From the NCBI GenBank assembly GCA_965224325.1, contig CBDCYT010000012.1, positions 62,001-126,000 of the forward strand: a DNA stretch of 64,000 nucleotides, written 5' to 3'. The position numbers and the translations under genes were made by a program. The notes below the pieces were generated by a model that made no database searches, was not told the origin of the DNA, and saw only the letters and a list, made by a program, of their open reading frames with translations. Below are positions 8,577 through 18,584 of the stretch, piece by piece. The DNA is from CBDCMJ01 sp965224325. GTDB taxonomy: Bacteria; Chloroflexota; Dehalococcoidia; Lucifugimonadales; UBA3495. Position 1 is the stretch's first letter, and the number at the start of each line of letters is the position of its first letter.

Positions 8577-9526
8577 TGGCAACCCAGAAGGAGATGGCCT
8601 CTACCCGGGAGAGCTACGGCCGTACTTTGTTGGAGCTTGCGGACTCGCATCCCGAGATAGTTGTCTTGGGCGGGGACCTCAACGTATCGGTCTTCACCCA
8701 CCTATGGCGGGACAAATACCCGGACCGGTTCTTCGACTTTGGGCCGGCCGAACAAAATATGATCGGTGTGGGCGCCGGGTTGGCAGCCTCGGGCAAGACC
8801 CCGTTTGTCAGCACTTTCGCGGTCTTTGGTCTTGGCCGCCCCTTCGATCAGCTGCGTGTTTTGGTGGCCCAACCTCATCTCAACTTGAAATTGGTCTGTA
8901 CCCACGCCGGAATCCTGACCGGGGAAGACGGCATGTCGGCCCACGGCATCGAAGACCTAGCGTTGGCCTGCTCTCTGGTCGGATTTACGGTCATCGTCCC
9001 ATCCGATGCGGTGGAAACAGCCCAAGCAGTCCGGGCCGCAGCCCAGACCCAGGGGCCATGCTACATCCGCCTTTCCCGCTCTGCTACTCCCGTGGTCCAC
9101 AGCCAGTCCTACAACTTTGCGTTAGGCCGCGCCGAAGTGCTGCGCGACGGAGCAAACCTTACCATCATCGCCACCGGGGTCATGGTCTCCGTGGCTCTGG
9201 CCGCCGCTGAGTTGCTTGCCCAGGCGGGGGTCCAAGCCCGGGTACTCAATATGGCCACCTTGAAACCCACCGACGAGGAGGCGATTATCGCCGCGGCCAG
9301 AGATACCGGCGCGATAGTAACCGCCGAGGAGCACTACATTCACGGGGGCTTGGGCAGCATAGTGGCTCAGGTGGTAGGCCGCCACCATCCCGTCCCTATC
9401 GAAATGGTGGCCATTCAGGGCTACAGTCCTTCTGGGAAGGCGGAGGAGCTGATGGTCCGGTGCGGACTCAGTGCGGATCACGTTAGAGCGGCTGCCCAAG
9501 AAGTCCTGAGCCGGAAACAGTCCTAA
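8576..9526 (+). CDS. Transketolase, C-terminal subunit
   Basis: Pyrimidine-binding and C-terminal domains of the split transketolase (316 aa). It begins MATQKEMASTRESYGRTLLELA, has the pyrimidine-domain segment FGPAEQNMIGVGAGLAASG with the conserved catalytic Glu (PAEQNM), and ends with a Rossmann-like C-terminal domain (TAEEHYIHGGLGS). It pairs with the N subunit encoded immediately upstream. This split form is common in Chloroflexota, Firmicutes and archaea, and related sequences are sometimes labelled DXP synthase-like; the pairing here supports transketolase. Confidence 0.93.
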   Translation: MATQKEMASTRESYGRTLLELADSHPEIVVLGGDLNVSVFTHLWRDKYPDRFFDFGPAEQNMIGVGAGLAASGKTPFVSTFAVFGLGRPFDQLRVLVAQPHLNLKLVCTHAGILTGEDGMSAHGIEDLALACSLVGFTVIVPSDAVETAQAVRAAAQTQGPCYIRLSRSATPVVHSQSYNFALGRAEVLRDGANLTIIATGVMVSVALAAAELLAQAGVQARVLNMATLKPTDEEAIIAAARDTGAIVTAEEHYIHGGLGSIVAQVVGRHHPVPIEMVAIQGYSPSGKAEELMVRCGLSADHVRAAAQEVLSRKQS

Positions 9527-9784
9527 GCCGCCGGCCCCAGGAAACGGCTCTCTTCAGAGTCCAACAGCTATAGATTTCCCGGCGTTCGACACCGCTGGCC
9601 ATTGGTTTCCCTAAAGAGTTCGAAGGGTTCCTTGGACCGCTCGCCGGTTCCCTTAACTATGTTGGCGTAAATCTCGGGTGCAACCGCACAGCCAACACCC
9701 GGAACTCCGGACCGTGGTGGCGATGACAGGAGACTCTTTCCAGCCAAGTCGCGGCCCGCCCTTTCCGGCGAGCCGGTCTAATTG

Positions 9785-10090
9785 TTACTGGCCGTCGCCG
9801 GTTTCACCAAACCCCTCGTCGCTGAACACGCCTGTTTCCCTTCCCTGGAACACGTGGACGACGAACCCTTCCCGGGAGATTCCCACGGCATCCACCATGT
9901 CCTCATCCACAGTATCGATAATCTCTTGGATGGCCTCTTGGGTCAAGCTTTCGTCAACCGCCACAGCAAGATGGACCACACCATCGGCGAAATGAATGTC
10001 TACTCGCCCCACGGGGCGCTCATTTTCCCGGATTGTGTACGCCTCGGAGTAGGGAGTCCGTACCTCCCGCTCGAAACTAAGATCCGCCAC
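9785..10090 (-). CDS. Small acidic protein of unknown function downstream of proA
   Basis: 101 residues, strongly acidic, starting MADLSFEREVRTPYSEAYTIREN, with predicted beta strands (GRVDIHFADGVVHLAVAVD) and a helix (TQEAIQEIIDTVDEDMVDAV). No family recognised. It begins 15 bases after the proA stop on the same strand and so is likely the last gene of a proB-proA-orf unit. The spacing and even codon use support a real gene. Confidence 0.6.
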   Translation of the reverse strand: MADLSFEREVRTPYSEAYTIRENERPVGRVDIHFADGVVHLAVAVDESLTQEAIQEIIDTVDEDMVDAVGISREGFVVHVFQGRETGVFSDEGFGETGDGQ

Positions 10091-10105
10091 GCCCCACCTC
10101 GCCGT

Positions 10106-11383
10106 CTATTCTCTGACCTGCCCGTTTCCCATGATCACCCACTTGTAGGAGGTTAGTTCACGGAGTCCCATGGGGCCCCTGGCATGAAATTTCTGGGTGC
10201 TGATGCCCACTTCCGCCCCAAGACCCAGTTGCGACCCGTCGGTGAACCTGGTGCTGGCGTTGACGAAGACCGCCGCGGCGTCTACCTCATCCAAGAAACG
10301 CATGGAGGCCGAGTAGTCTTCCGTGACAATGGCCTCTGAATGGCCGGAGCCGTAAGACTCGATGTGCTCCAACGCCTCCTCCAGAGAGTCGACCACTTTT
10401 ACCGCGGCCATAAGGGATAGGAACTCCTTGCCCCAGTCCTCCTCGGTGGCAGACTCGACCTTCAGGCCTGGGCTGGGCCCCAGAGCGCTCAAGGCCCGTT
10501 GGTCGCAGTGAAGCTCTACTCCGGCTTTTCCCAGGCCCTTTGCGACCTGCGGTAGAAACCGGGACGCGACTTGGGAATGGACCAGCATTGTGTCCAACGC
10601 GTTGCACACGGTGGGACGTTGGACCTTGGCGTTAATGACTATCTCCGCTGCCTTGTCTAGGTCCGCGGCACGGTCCACGTAGGTGTGGCACACGCCGATG
10701 CCGCCGGTAATGGTGGGCATGGCGGCGTGCTCGCTAACGAACTTGATCAACCCGGCCCCGCCGCGAGGAATCATCAAGTCGATGTGGTCCTTCATGCTCA
10801 GCATGATCTCCACCAACGACCGGTCCGTACTTTCCACGAACTGCACCGCTTCGGGAGTCATCCCGGCTTCATTCAGCGCTCCTCGAATCAAACCTACCAG
10901 GGCGCTGTTGGAACCGAGGCTCTCTCTTCCTCCGCGCAGCAAACAGGCGTTGCCCGATTTGAGGCAGAGGGTGGAGATATCTACAGTAACGTTGGGCCGG
11001 CTTTCGTAGATGCTGCCAATTACGCCCAGGGGGACCCGCCGCTTGCCCACCAGCAACCCGTTGGGCAGCGTCGTCACATCCAACATTTCCCCTATAGGGT
11101 CGGGCAAAGCTGCTATGCTTCGTACGTCCCTGGCCATATCTTGGAGCCGCTCCGGAGTGAGCAGCAGCCGGTCCAACGTCGCATCGTTCAGACCATCCGT
11201 ACGAGCCGTCTGGCAGTCCTGCCGGTTGGCCTCCAATACGGCGTCCTGCTGTGTTTCCAGGGCTGTTGCGATGTTAATCAGGGCCCGGTTTTTGACCCTA
11301 GAAGATAACCGGGCCAAGCTCCGGCCGGCGGCGCGGGCGGACTGGCTTTTTGCCACAAGCTGATCAGCGGCTATGGTTGTCAT
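10106..11383 (-). CDS. proA: Gamma-glutamyl phosphate reductase
   Basis: Second step of proline biosynthesis: NADPH-dependent reduction of gamma-glutamyl phosphate to glutamate semialdehyde. 425 aa, full length. Visible are the NADPH-binding region VPLGVIGSIYESRPNVT near residues 118-134, the catalytic Cys in QRPTVCNALDT near 255, and the terminal block GLGAEVGISTQKFHARGPMG. It follows proB on the same strand after a 57-base gap. Confidence 0.97.
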   Translation of the reverse strand: MTTIAADQLVAKSQSARAAGRSLARLSSRVKNRALINIATALETQQDAVLEANRQDCQTARTDGLNDATLDRLLLTPERLQDMARDVRSIAALPDPIGEMLDVTTLPNGLLVGKRRVPLGVIGSIYESRPNVTVDISTLCLKSGNACLLRGGRESLGSNSALVGLIRGALNEAGMTPEAVQFVESTDRSLVEIMLSMKDHIDLMIPRGGAGLIKFVSEHAAMPTITGGIGVCHTYVDRAADLDKAAEIVINAKVQRPTVCNALDTMLVHSQVASRFLPQVAKGLGKAGVELHCDQRALSALGPSPGLKVESATEEDWGKEFLSLMAAVKVVDSLEEALEHIESYGSGHSEAIVTEDYSASMRFLDEVDAAAVFVNASTRFTDGSQLGLGAEVGISTQKFHARGPMGLRELTSYKWVIMGNGQVRE

Positions 11384-11440
11384 ACTCCCTTTCCGTCAAT
11401 TCCAAGTAGACGATGCAGCCGCTCGCCACAACCACCCCGT

Positions 11441-12571
11441 TCATAACAACACCAGGTTGTTTCGGTGCACCACTTCCTGGCCGTAATGGTAGCCAAGTGT
11501 ACCATCTATGTGGTCTGATCGGGAGCCTTGGATACGCGCCACCTCATCGGAGCCATAGTTGGAGATGCCGCAAGCGATGCGCCGGCCTTCCTCGCCCGTA
11601 ATGTAAACTATGTCCCCTCTCCGGAACTCGCCTTTTACGCCGGTAATTCCGGCAGGCAGCAGGCTGCGGCTGTCCTCCCGCAGGGCCCGAACGGCGCCGG
11701 CGTCGACGACAACCTCGCCCCGGTGGGAAATGCCGCTGAGCATCCATCTCTTACGAGCCTCCAGCTTCCCAGACCCGGGGCGAAAACGCGTACCAACGGA
11801 TTCTCCTCGAGCGGCCCGCTGCACGGCGTCATCCTCACGGCCATGACACATGACCATGGGTATTCCCGCGGTGGTCACAAGGCGGGCTGCTTCCAGCTTT
11901 GTGGGCATTCCACCCCTGGCCCAAGGATTCAGGGTTTTTCCGGCCACGGCCTCCACTGAAGAATCGACCCGGTCCACGTGTGGAATTAGTTCCGCCTCAG
12001 GGTAGAGACGGGGGTCCGCGGTATACAGGCCCTTGGTGTCAGTGAGCACCACCAGCAGGTCGGCGTCCACTAGATTCGTTACTAGGGCGGACAGCCGGTC
12101 GTTATCGCCGAATACTTCGCCGATCTCGTCCACCGCAACCACGTCATTCTCGTTCACGATGGGGACGACTCCCAAGCCCAGTAAGCCCTGCAGCGTGTTA
12201 CGGACGTTCAAATACGACTGGCGGTTTGAAAGGTCGCCTATGGTGAGTAAAGTCTGCGCCACCTGGAAGCCACGGGCCGCGAACATCGCCTGATAGGTGT
12301 GCATCAGCCGGATCTGTCCCACGGCAGCCATGATCTGGCGTGCGGAAATATCGCGCGGGGCCAAGCCGTGGCCCGATCCCAAAGCCTGCCGCCCTGCGGC
12401 AATAGCGCCCGAGGTGACCAGCAGCACTTCCGACCCTGAAGTCAACAAGGCGCAAATTTGGCGCACCAAGTCGTCCATTACCTCTAGGTCCAGGCTCTGG
12501 TGCTCCGGGGGCCTGGTCAAGACGCTGGTGCCCGCTTTGATCACCACCCGGACATGGCGCGCGTCGTCCAA
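11441..12571 (-). CDS. proB: Glutamate 5-kinase with PUA domain
   Basis: First committed step of proline synthesis, phosphorylating glutamate; normally feedback-inhibited by proline. 376 aa. N-terminal amino-acid kinase fold: VVIKAGTSVL near residue 9, VTSGAIAAGRQAL, NENDVVAVDEIGEVFGDNDRLSALV, and GGMPTKLEAA. A PUA domain occupies about residues 285-370 (EVVVDAGAVRALRE...GIVTYI-type segment), the usual long form. Upstream gene of the proBA unit; an extended -10 candidate lies about 115 bases upstream. Confidence 0.97.
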   Translation of the reverse strand: MDDARHVRVVIKAGTSVLTRPPEHQSLDLEVMDDLVRQICALLTSGSEVLLVTSGAIAAGRQALGSGHGLAPRDISARQIMAAVGQIRLMHTYQAMFAARGFQVAQTLLTIGDLSNRQSYLNVRNTLQGLLGLGVVPIVNENDVVAVDEIGEVFGDNDRLSALVTNLVDADLLVVLTDTKGLYTADPRLYPEAELIPHVDRVDSSVEAVAGKTLNPWARGGMPTKLEAARLVTTAGIPMVMCHGREDDAVQRAARGESVGTRFRPGSGKLEARKRWMLSGISHRGEVVVDAGAVRALREDSRSLLPAGITGVKGEFRRGDIVYITGEEGRRIACGISNYGSDEVARIQGSRSDHIDGTLGYHYGQEVVHRNNLVLL

Positions 12572-12683
12572 TGGTTAGATGCCCACTATGGAATCGAGAA
12601 GCAGATGACCGTCGCTGGACATGGGGAGTGTGTCCTTAAACAGGTTGACGGACGGAAAGCTTGGCCTTCCCCGCCGAAAATTA

Positions 12684-12692
12684 ATTATAACA
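12684..12692 (-). promoter_or_regulatory. Candidate extended -10 promoter of proBA
   Basis: On the minus strand the sequence reads TGTTATAAT (TGn plus a perfect TATAAT), 113 bases upstream of the proB start. No good -35 is visible at 17 bases, which is acceptable for an extended -10 promoter. The rest of 12572-12890, between the divergent proB and mfd, holds no gene. Confidence 0.4.
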
Positions 12693-12890
12693 TGGGTGTT
12701 GGTGGCGGCAGGTTCCCTTGCGTGGCCGTCTCCCAGGAAATAAAATAGCTGCATAGGGACCGATGCTCCGGGGGACCGGTGCTCCGTCACAGTCCCATTT
12801 ACGTTTCCTCATTTACCTTTGGTCCCTCATGCGGCGGTCTCACGGCATTCGAGGTCTCAAGATATCAACAATAGGTCGTGATTTTAGTTT

Positions 12891-15800
12891 ATGTCTTTGA
12901 ACGGCATCTTAGCAGCAATCAGCCAACACCCGGATTACCGGCGCCATCTGGAATTGGTGGCCGGCTCCAACGAGACAGCACAAATCAAGGTGCGGCCCGC
13001 AGGCCATCCAGGGTACATCGGAGCCCTTTGGCGTCAACAACTGGGGCCGCTTTTGGTAATTACACCCCGGCCTGAAGACGCCCGGCGGTTGCACGACCAG
13101 CTTCTCACTTACTTGGGAGACGACGCCCCGGCATACTTGCTCCCGGAGCCGGAGGTGCTTCCCTTTGAGCGCTTGGCAGTGGATTCGCACACCACCAACC
13201 AACGGTTGGCTGCCCTGGCTGCCTTGACAGGCCCCGGCCCCGGTCAAGGAGATGGAAGCACCTTCCCGATGGTTGTTACTTCCATCGGCGGCGCCTTGCT
13301 TAAGATCTTGCCGCCGGAGGTCCTGACCGGTGGAGACCATCAAGACGCGGTCCCTTACCGGGTAAGAGTCGGAGAGAGAGTGAGCGTCAACCGTCTCCTT
13401 TCCCAATGGGTAGACCTAGGGTATCGGAACGAGCCGCTGGTAGAAGGGCCGGGCTGCTTCAGCCACCGGGGAGGAATAATAGACGTCTATCCTCCCCAAT
13501 GCGAATTACCCTTCCGTATCGAGTTGTGGGATGACGAGGTCGACACTATCCGGGTGTTTGATCCCCACACCCAGCGTTCTGTCCGGAGCGTTGACGAGGT
13601 GCGTCTTATTCCGGCCAGAGAGCAGTTGCCGGCTCTGGCAAATCGAGACGCCGCCGACCGGATAAGCACCGCGCTGAACTTCACCAAGTGCAGTGCGGAA
13701 GTCAAGGAACGGACGGAAGAAGAAATAGCCCATCTGTTTTCCGCTCCGAACATAGAGACGCTCCCCTTTTACAATGGTCTGCTGAACCACGCTAGCCTGC
13801 TGGATTACCTGCCGCAAAATGGCCTAGTGGTGGTGGAACGGGACAACCAAGTCGCAGCTGAAGTCCTGGAGCTCGAGGAGCGTTTCGATCGGATGCGCAC
13901 CGCCCGGGAGGACCGTGGCGAGTTGCCCGGCCACTTCCCTCCGCCGTACATCGCCGGGAAGGAGTTCGCAGCGCAGTTGGAGGCCAAGCGCCGCGTGCTG
14001 CTCCAAGGTTGGGTCAGCACCGAAGAGGACCATATCTTCCTGCCTGCCGTCCCCTATTACGGGAGGTTGGAGCAGCTTGCCGAGGACGCGCATCGTTATC
14101 AGCAAGAGGGTACAGCGGTTGTGGCGGTTACTCAACATGCCCGCCGGTTGGCCGATATTTTGGAAGAAGCGGGCGCCGTCGTTACCCTATCCGATACTTT
14201 AGAGGAGCCTCCCAACCCCGGGTGCGTCTACTTGGTGCCCGGGTCCCTCCGGGAAGGCTGGACGATAGCGCCTTCGCCCGCGGTTTCATCGAGTGAAATC
14301 TCCCCGAGCGCTCTTCCTCAACGGGGGCAAGGGGAGGGTGAGGCGTCTTGTTCTCTGGTCCTATTGACCGACGCTGAGTTGTTTGGGACGGTGAAAGAAC
14401 GGAGATATCGCCGGAATAACCGGGTGGAGCACGGGCCGGGGGTGGTTTTGGAAGACCTGGTCCCAGGCAGTTTCGTGGTCCACGTCGACCATGGGGTGGC
14501 CCGGTTTTCCGGCGCCACCAAGCTCGGGGAAGATGGGGAGGAAAAGGAATACCTGGTCCTGGAATACGCCGAGCAGGACAAGCTATACGTCCCCACCAGT
14601 CACCTGGACCGGGTCACCGCTTACGTCGGCCCCCAAGATCGCCCGCCGGTTTTAACCCGCCTCAGCGCCGTCGAATGGGCCAAAGTCAAAGAGCGGGTCA
14701 AGGGAGCGACTAGGGAACTGGCCCAGGAGCTGCTTAAGCTTCACGCCGCCCGCGAAGTGGCGCAGGGGCACGAGTTCGGCCCGGATACTCCCTGGCAGAA
14801 CGAGCTGGAAGACTCCTTTCCCTACGAGGAAACCCCGGACCAGGCTCTCGCCATCGGACAGGTAAAAGCCGACATGGAACGCTCAAAGCCCATGGACCGG
14901 CTCATCTGCGGCGACGTGGGCTACGGGAAGACCGAGGTGGCGCTGCGTGCGGCCTTTAAATCGGTCAGCGAGGGAATGCAGGTGGGGATGCTGGTGCCCA
15001 CCACGGTGCTGGCCCAGCAGCATTACGCGACCTTTGGAGAGCGTCTCAGCCCTTTCCCGGTGCGAGTTGAGGTGCTCAGTAGGTTCCGGACGCCCAAAGA
15101 GCAGCAAGAGGTCATCGAAGGCCTGAAAGACGGATCTGTCGACATTGTGATCGGCACTCACCGGCTGCTGCAAAAAGACGTCCAATTCAAAAACCTCGGT
15201 CTGGCCGTGGTGGACGAGGAGCAGCGGTTCGGCGTGTCCCACAAAGAGCGGTTGAAGAAGCTAAGGGAGGAACTCGACGTATTGACCCTCAGCGCCACGC
15301 CGATTCCACGGACGTTAAACCTGGCACTGTCCGGTATCCGCGACCTTAGCACCATGGACACACCTCCCGAGGCGCGCCTGCCGGTCAAGACCTTCGTCTC
15401 CGAGTACAGCGAAGACGTTATCAAGGAGGCTATCCTAAGGGAGATGGAGCGGGGCGGCCAAGTCTTTTTCCTCCATAACCGGGTCAAGACCATCCAGCAG
15501 ACAGCAACCGAGGTCAGCCAGATGCTGCCTCAAGCGCGAATTATGGTAGCTCACGGCCAGATGCACGAGGCCGATTTGGCGGATGTGATGACGGCTTTCT
15601 CCAACGGCGAGGCTGACGTGCTAGTGTGCACCACCATCATAGAGTCGGGCTTGGACATGCCCAACGTTAATACGTTGATCTTGGACCGTGCCGACCGCTT
15701 CGGGCTGTCTCAGCTATACCAGCTTCGGGGCCGGGTCGGACGGGGAGACCACCGCGCCTACGCCTACCTTCTGGTGCCCAGGGGCCGCCGTATTACCGAG

Positions 15801-16481
15801 GCTGCGGAGCAAAGAGTGCAAGCCATTCTTGAAGCCTCGGAGTTGGGCTCCGGATTTCGCATAGCCATGCGTGACATGGAGATTCGAGGCGCTGGCAACC
15901 TGTTGGGCGGGGCGCAGAGCGGCCACATCCACGAAGTGGGCCTTGACCTGTATAGCCAGTTGCTTCAGGAGGCAGTCAGGGAACTAAATAATGCGCAAGG
16001 CCAGGAGCAGAAGGTATCCAAAAACGACGCCGACCTCCCCCGGATAGATTTGCCGCTGAAAGCGCGCATCGCCGACTCCTACGCGGCCCACATGCCCACT
16101 CGCCTGGCTATCTATCAACGGATTGCCCGTATCACCGACCGCAGCCAAATCCCGGAGATTCGCGATGAGCTGAAAGACCGGTTCGGCCCGCCTCCCCAAG
16201 AGATTGAAAACCTGCTGGTCTTGGCGGACCTGCGGGTCCTGGGCGGCGCTCTCAACATAGAGTCTATCAACTACAACGACGAGGCTATAGAGTTAAGGCT
16301 ACGGTCTCCTGTTGGCGGGGCAAAGGCCGCCCTTCAGAAGGCCCTGGGCCCTTCCGCGAAGGTTGGGAACCAGCAGATCCACGTGGCCTTTCGGCGCCTG
16401 GAGGGTGAATGGCTCTCTTCCTTCACCAAGGTGCTGCGACGGTTTCTCGCTTTTAATGAGAGGCTGGCCAGTCTTCCCTGA
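12891..16481 (+). CDS. mfd: Transcription-repair coupling factor
   Basis: ATP-dependent translocase that removes RNA polymerase stalled at DNA lesions and recruits UvrA. 1196 aa, full length. Order: UvrB-like N-terminal module (1-about 350), RNA polymerase interaction domain near residue 525 (GSFVVHVDHGVARF), SF2 motor with Walker A GDVGYGKTEVA near 674 and DEEQ near 773, second RecA lobe with VCTTIIESGLDMPNVNT and QLRGRVGR, and a C-terminal TRCF domain. Residues about 467-486 are a Ser/Pro/Gly-rich insert just before the RID that looks repeat-derived. No strong RBS before the ATG, but the frame starts at the family N-terminus. Confidence 0.97.
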   Translation: MSLNGILAAISQHPDYRRHLELVAGSNETAQIKVRPAGHPGYIGALWRQQLGPLLVITPRPEDARRLHDQLLTYLGDDAPAYLLPEPEVLPFERLAVDSHTTNQRLAALAALTGPGPGQGDGSTFPMVVTSIGGALLKILPPEVLTGGDHQDAVPYRVRVGERVSVNRLLSQWVDLGYRNEPLVEGPGCFSHRGGIIDVYPPQCELPFRIELWDDEVDTIRVFDPHTQRSVRSVDEVRLIPAREQLPALANRDAADRISTALNFTKCSAEVKERTEEEIAHLFSAPNIETLPFYNGLLNHASLLDYLPQNGLVVVERDNQVAAEVLELEERFDRMRTAREDRGELPGHFPPPYIAGKEFAAQLEAKRRVLLQGWVSTEEDHIFLPAVPYYGRLEQLAEDAHRYQQEGTAVVAVTQHARRLADILEEAGAVVTLSDTLEEPPNPGCVYLVPGSLREGWTIAPSPAVSSSEISPSALPQRGQGEGEASCSLVLLTDAELFGTVKERRYRRNNRVEHGPGVVLEDLVPGSFVVHVDHGVARFSGATKLGEDGEEKEYLVLEYAEQDKLYVPTSHLDRVTAYVGPQDRPPVLTRLSAVEWAKVKERVKGATRELAQELLKLHAAREVAQGHEFGPDTPWQNELEDSFPYEETPDQALAIGQVKADMERSKPMDRLICGDVGYGKTEVALRAAFKSVSEGMQVGMLVPTTVLAQQHYATFGERLSPFPVRVEVLSRFRTPKEQQEVIEGLKDGSVDIVIGTHRLLQKDVQFKNLGLAVVDEEQRFGVSHKERLKKLREELDVLTLSATPIPRTLNLALSGIRDLSTMDTPPEARLPVKTFVSEYSEDVIKEAILREMERGGQVFFLHNRVKTIQQTATEVSQMLPQARIMVAHGQMHEADLADVMTAFSNGEADVLVCTTIIESGLDMPNVNTLILDRADRFGLSQLYQLRGRVGRGDHRAYAYLLVPRGRRITEAAEQRVQAILEASELGSGFRIAMRDMEIRGAGNLLGGAQSGHIHEVGLDLYSQLLQEAVRELNNAQGQEQKVSKNDADLPRIDLPLKARIADSYAAHMPTRLAIYQRIARITDRSQIPEIRDELKDRFGPPPQEIENLLVLADLRVLGGALNIESINYNDEAIELRLRSPVGGAKAALQKALGPSAKVGNQQIHVAFRRLEGEWLSSFTKVLRRFLAFNERLASLP

Positions 16482-16809
16482 GCCCTGGCGCCAGGTCAGG
16501 GGTCCCCGTCAGGCCCCAACAGACCAAGCTGCCCAGGTGATTCGCCGGGCTGCCGCCCCACTTGACCTTCTCCGTTAAGCAGGCAGCGATTGCTCCCTTT
16601 ATCGGCAAATGGCGAGAGCCAAAGCCGGTATGAACCGGTATAAACTTGTGTGCGCCACTGCCATTCGGATATGGGCCTACGCCCTGTGCCCCCTGCGCTT
16701 TAGGCCTCTGCGCTTTAGTAACGTAGGATAATGCAGAGCGTCTTGCCGGAAGCCGGCTTTGAGGGAGGCATCGGGAAGGGTGAGGGACTGGCGTCAAACA
16801 AAAGGGTTG
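16482..16809. other. Gene-free interval
   Basis: 328 bases between mfd and the convergent GlcD gene. A weak imperfect hairpin around CTGGCGCCAG just after the mfd stop could aid termination, and GCGCTTTAG occurs twice near 16696-16718. No gene seen. Confidence 0.5.
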
Positions 16810-18276
16810 TCAGGCGGGCATGCCCCTGAAAGCGGGATGTGCAGACGGAACGTGGGCCGGGCCACCGGGAAAGATCTTGCCAGGGTTCAACCGGTTGGCC
16901 GGGGCAAAGGCGTCTCTGACCTGCCGCATCACGGACATGTCTTCCTCTGAGTACACCAAGGGCATCTGCTCTTTTTTCTCCAAACCCACGCCGTGCTCGC
17001 CGGTGAGTGTTCCCCCGGCGTCCACGCAAACCTTCATCACCTCCGCGCCCGCTTTAACTATGTTCTCCATGGCTCCTGGCTGCCGTTCGTCGAACAACAA
17101 GCAAGGATGCAGATTGCCATCTCCGGCGTGGAACACGTTGGCGATTTGGATTCCGTATTTCTCACCCACTCGCGCAACTTGGCGCAGCACGTTGGTCAGC
17201 TGGGTACGGGGCACTACCCCATCAACCAGGTAGTAGTTGGGCGCTATACTGCCCAAAGCCCCCAAAGCGCCTTTCCGGCCCGCCCATAGGGCTGCCCTTT
17301 CTTGCTCCTCTTCCGCTACTTTCACCTGAGTAGCGCCGGTCTCCCATAGGGCCGCCTCCACTTCCACGCCAATTTCTTCCACTTCCTCCTTGAGGCCCTC
17401 GAGCTCGATCAGGAGCACTGCTCCGGCATCTTCCGGGTAGCCCTGATCTGACACTTGCTGCACGGCGCGAATACTTAGGGAATCAATCATTTCCAGCGCG
17501 GCGGGCACGATACCGTGCCCAATGATCGCAGATACCGCAGTACATGCAGAGTCCACGTCCGGAAATGCCCCCAGATAGGTCGTTACGCTCTCCGGGAGTG
17601 GCAGCAAGCGGAGAACTGCTTTGGTGACTACTCCGAACGTCCCTTCAGAGCCTACGAACACGCCTCTCAAGTCGTAACCCACGGCTTGGTGCGCCGGCAG
17701 ACCACCGAGGCTTCCCAGCGTCACCATGGAACCGTCTTCTAGCACTACCTCCATGCCCAAAACGTGGTTGGTAGTGGTCCCGTAGGCCAAACAGTGAGGA
17801 CCGCCGGAGTTTTCGGCCAGATTGCCACCTATGCTGCAGGCCTTTTGGCTGGACGGGTCCGGGGCGTAACGCAGGCCGAACTTACGAACGTAATTGTCCA
17901 ACTCCAGGTTAAACACCCCGGGCTCTACGGTGACAGTGCGGTTCTCCCGGTCCAGTTCCAGAATGCGCTTCATGCGGGTGAAGGCGATTTGCAGGCCTCC
18001 GGGAGGCGAAATGGCGCCCCCGCTTAACCCGGTCCCAGACCCTCGCCCCAACACCGGCATTCCCTCGTGATAAGCCAACCTCATCACTCTGCACACCTCG
18101 TCGGTGGAAACCGGAAACACCACGGCGTTGGGCATACCGCGGTCCACAGAGCCATCGTATTCAAAGACCAGCAGGTCCTCCGGCCGGAACACTACATTGG
18201 CATTGCCAACGATGTCCTTAAGCTGCTGGATGAATTTCTCTCGGTCCATTTTCCTAGAGTCCATCTTGGGCTCCAT
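16810..18276 (-). CDS. glcD: FAD-linked oxidase, GlcD / D-lactate dehydrogenase type
   Basis: FAD-dependent 2-hydroxy-acid dehydrogenase of the VAO/PCMH superfamily. 488 aa. FAD-binding region: VLGRGSGTGLSGGA near residue 76, PDPSSQKACSIGGNLAENSGG near 140, and GSEGTFGVVTKAVLRLLP near 208. C-terminal substrate domain ends with NVFHAGDGNLHPCLLFD and TGEHGVGLEKK, which hold the metal and catalytic residues. No glcE or glcF follows in this window, so it may act as a single-subunit D-lactate or 2-hydroxyglutarate-type dehydrogenase. Confidence 0.9.
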   Translation of the reverse strand: MEPKMDSRKMDREKFIQQLKDIVGNANVVFRPEDLLVFEYDGSVDRGMPNAVVFPVSTDEVCRVMRLAYHEGMPVLGRGSGTGLSGGAISPPGGLQIAFTRMKRILELDRENRTVTVEPGVFNLELDNYVRKFGLRYAPDPSSQKACSIGGNLAENSGGPHCLAYGTTTNHVLGMEVVLEDGSMVTLGSLGGLPAHQAVGYDLRGVFVGSEGTFGVVTKAVLRLLPLPESVTTYLGAFPDVDSACTAVSAIIGHGIVPAALEMIDSLSIRAVQQVSDQGYPEDAGAVLLIELEGLKEEVEEIGVEVEAALWETGATQVKVAEEEQERAALWAGRKGALGALGSIAPNYYLVDGVVPRTQLTNVLRQVARVGEKYGIQIANVFHAGDGNLHPCLLFDERQPGAMENIVKAGAEVMKVCVDAGGTLTGEHGVGLEKKEQMPLVYSEEDMSVMRQVRDAFAPANRLNPGKIFPGGPAHVPSAHPAFRGMPA

Positions 18277-18365
18277 TACTGCAGATTACCGATGGGACAG
18301 GAGGTGCGGGAATAGGCTACAGGGTCCAAGGCCCTTGCGCGCACCCTGGATGATAGACGAAAGCT

Positions 18366-18584
18366 TTAAAGCTTGGCAAGAACGGCGCCGTCCAGGAGGC
18401 GAATAACTTGGGAGATGTCATCGTCGTCGGAAGGCCAATCTCGTTCAGCGGCTACAGCAGGGACAGCCTGCCGTGTCGCCTTCCACATCAATTCAGAGGC
18501 TTGGAGGACTTCACCATCGGCAAACTTCCGGTCGGCGGCGGCCAGCAACCGGGAGATGGCTTCCGATTCTTCGTGTTTCAACAT
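18366..18584 (-). CDS. Small HEPN-like (PaREP1-type) protein
   Basis: 72 residues: a single helical repeat-like unit with ADRKFADGEVLQASELMWKA and AVAAERDWP, which resembles the PaREP1/HEPN-like small proteins seen in many archaea and Chloroflexota. It lacks a visible partner toxin or nucleotidyltransferase gene. Function unknown; assignment rests on motif resemblance only. Confidence 0.5.
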   Translation of the reverse strand: MLKHEESEAISRLLAAADRKFADGEVLQASELMWKATRQAVPAVAAERDWPSDDDDISQVIRLLDGAVLAKL

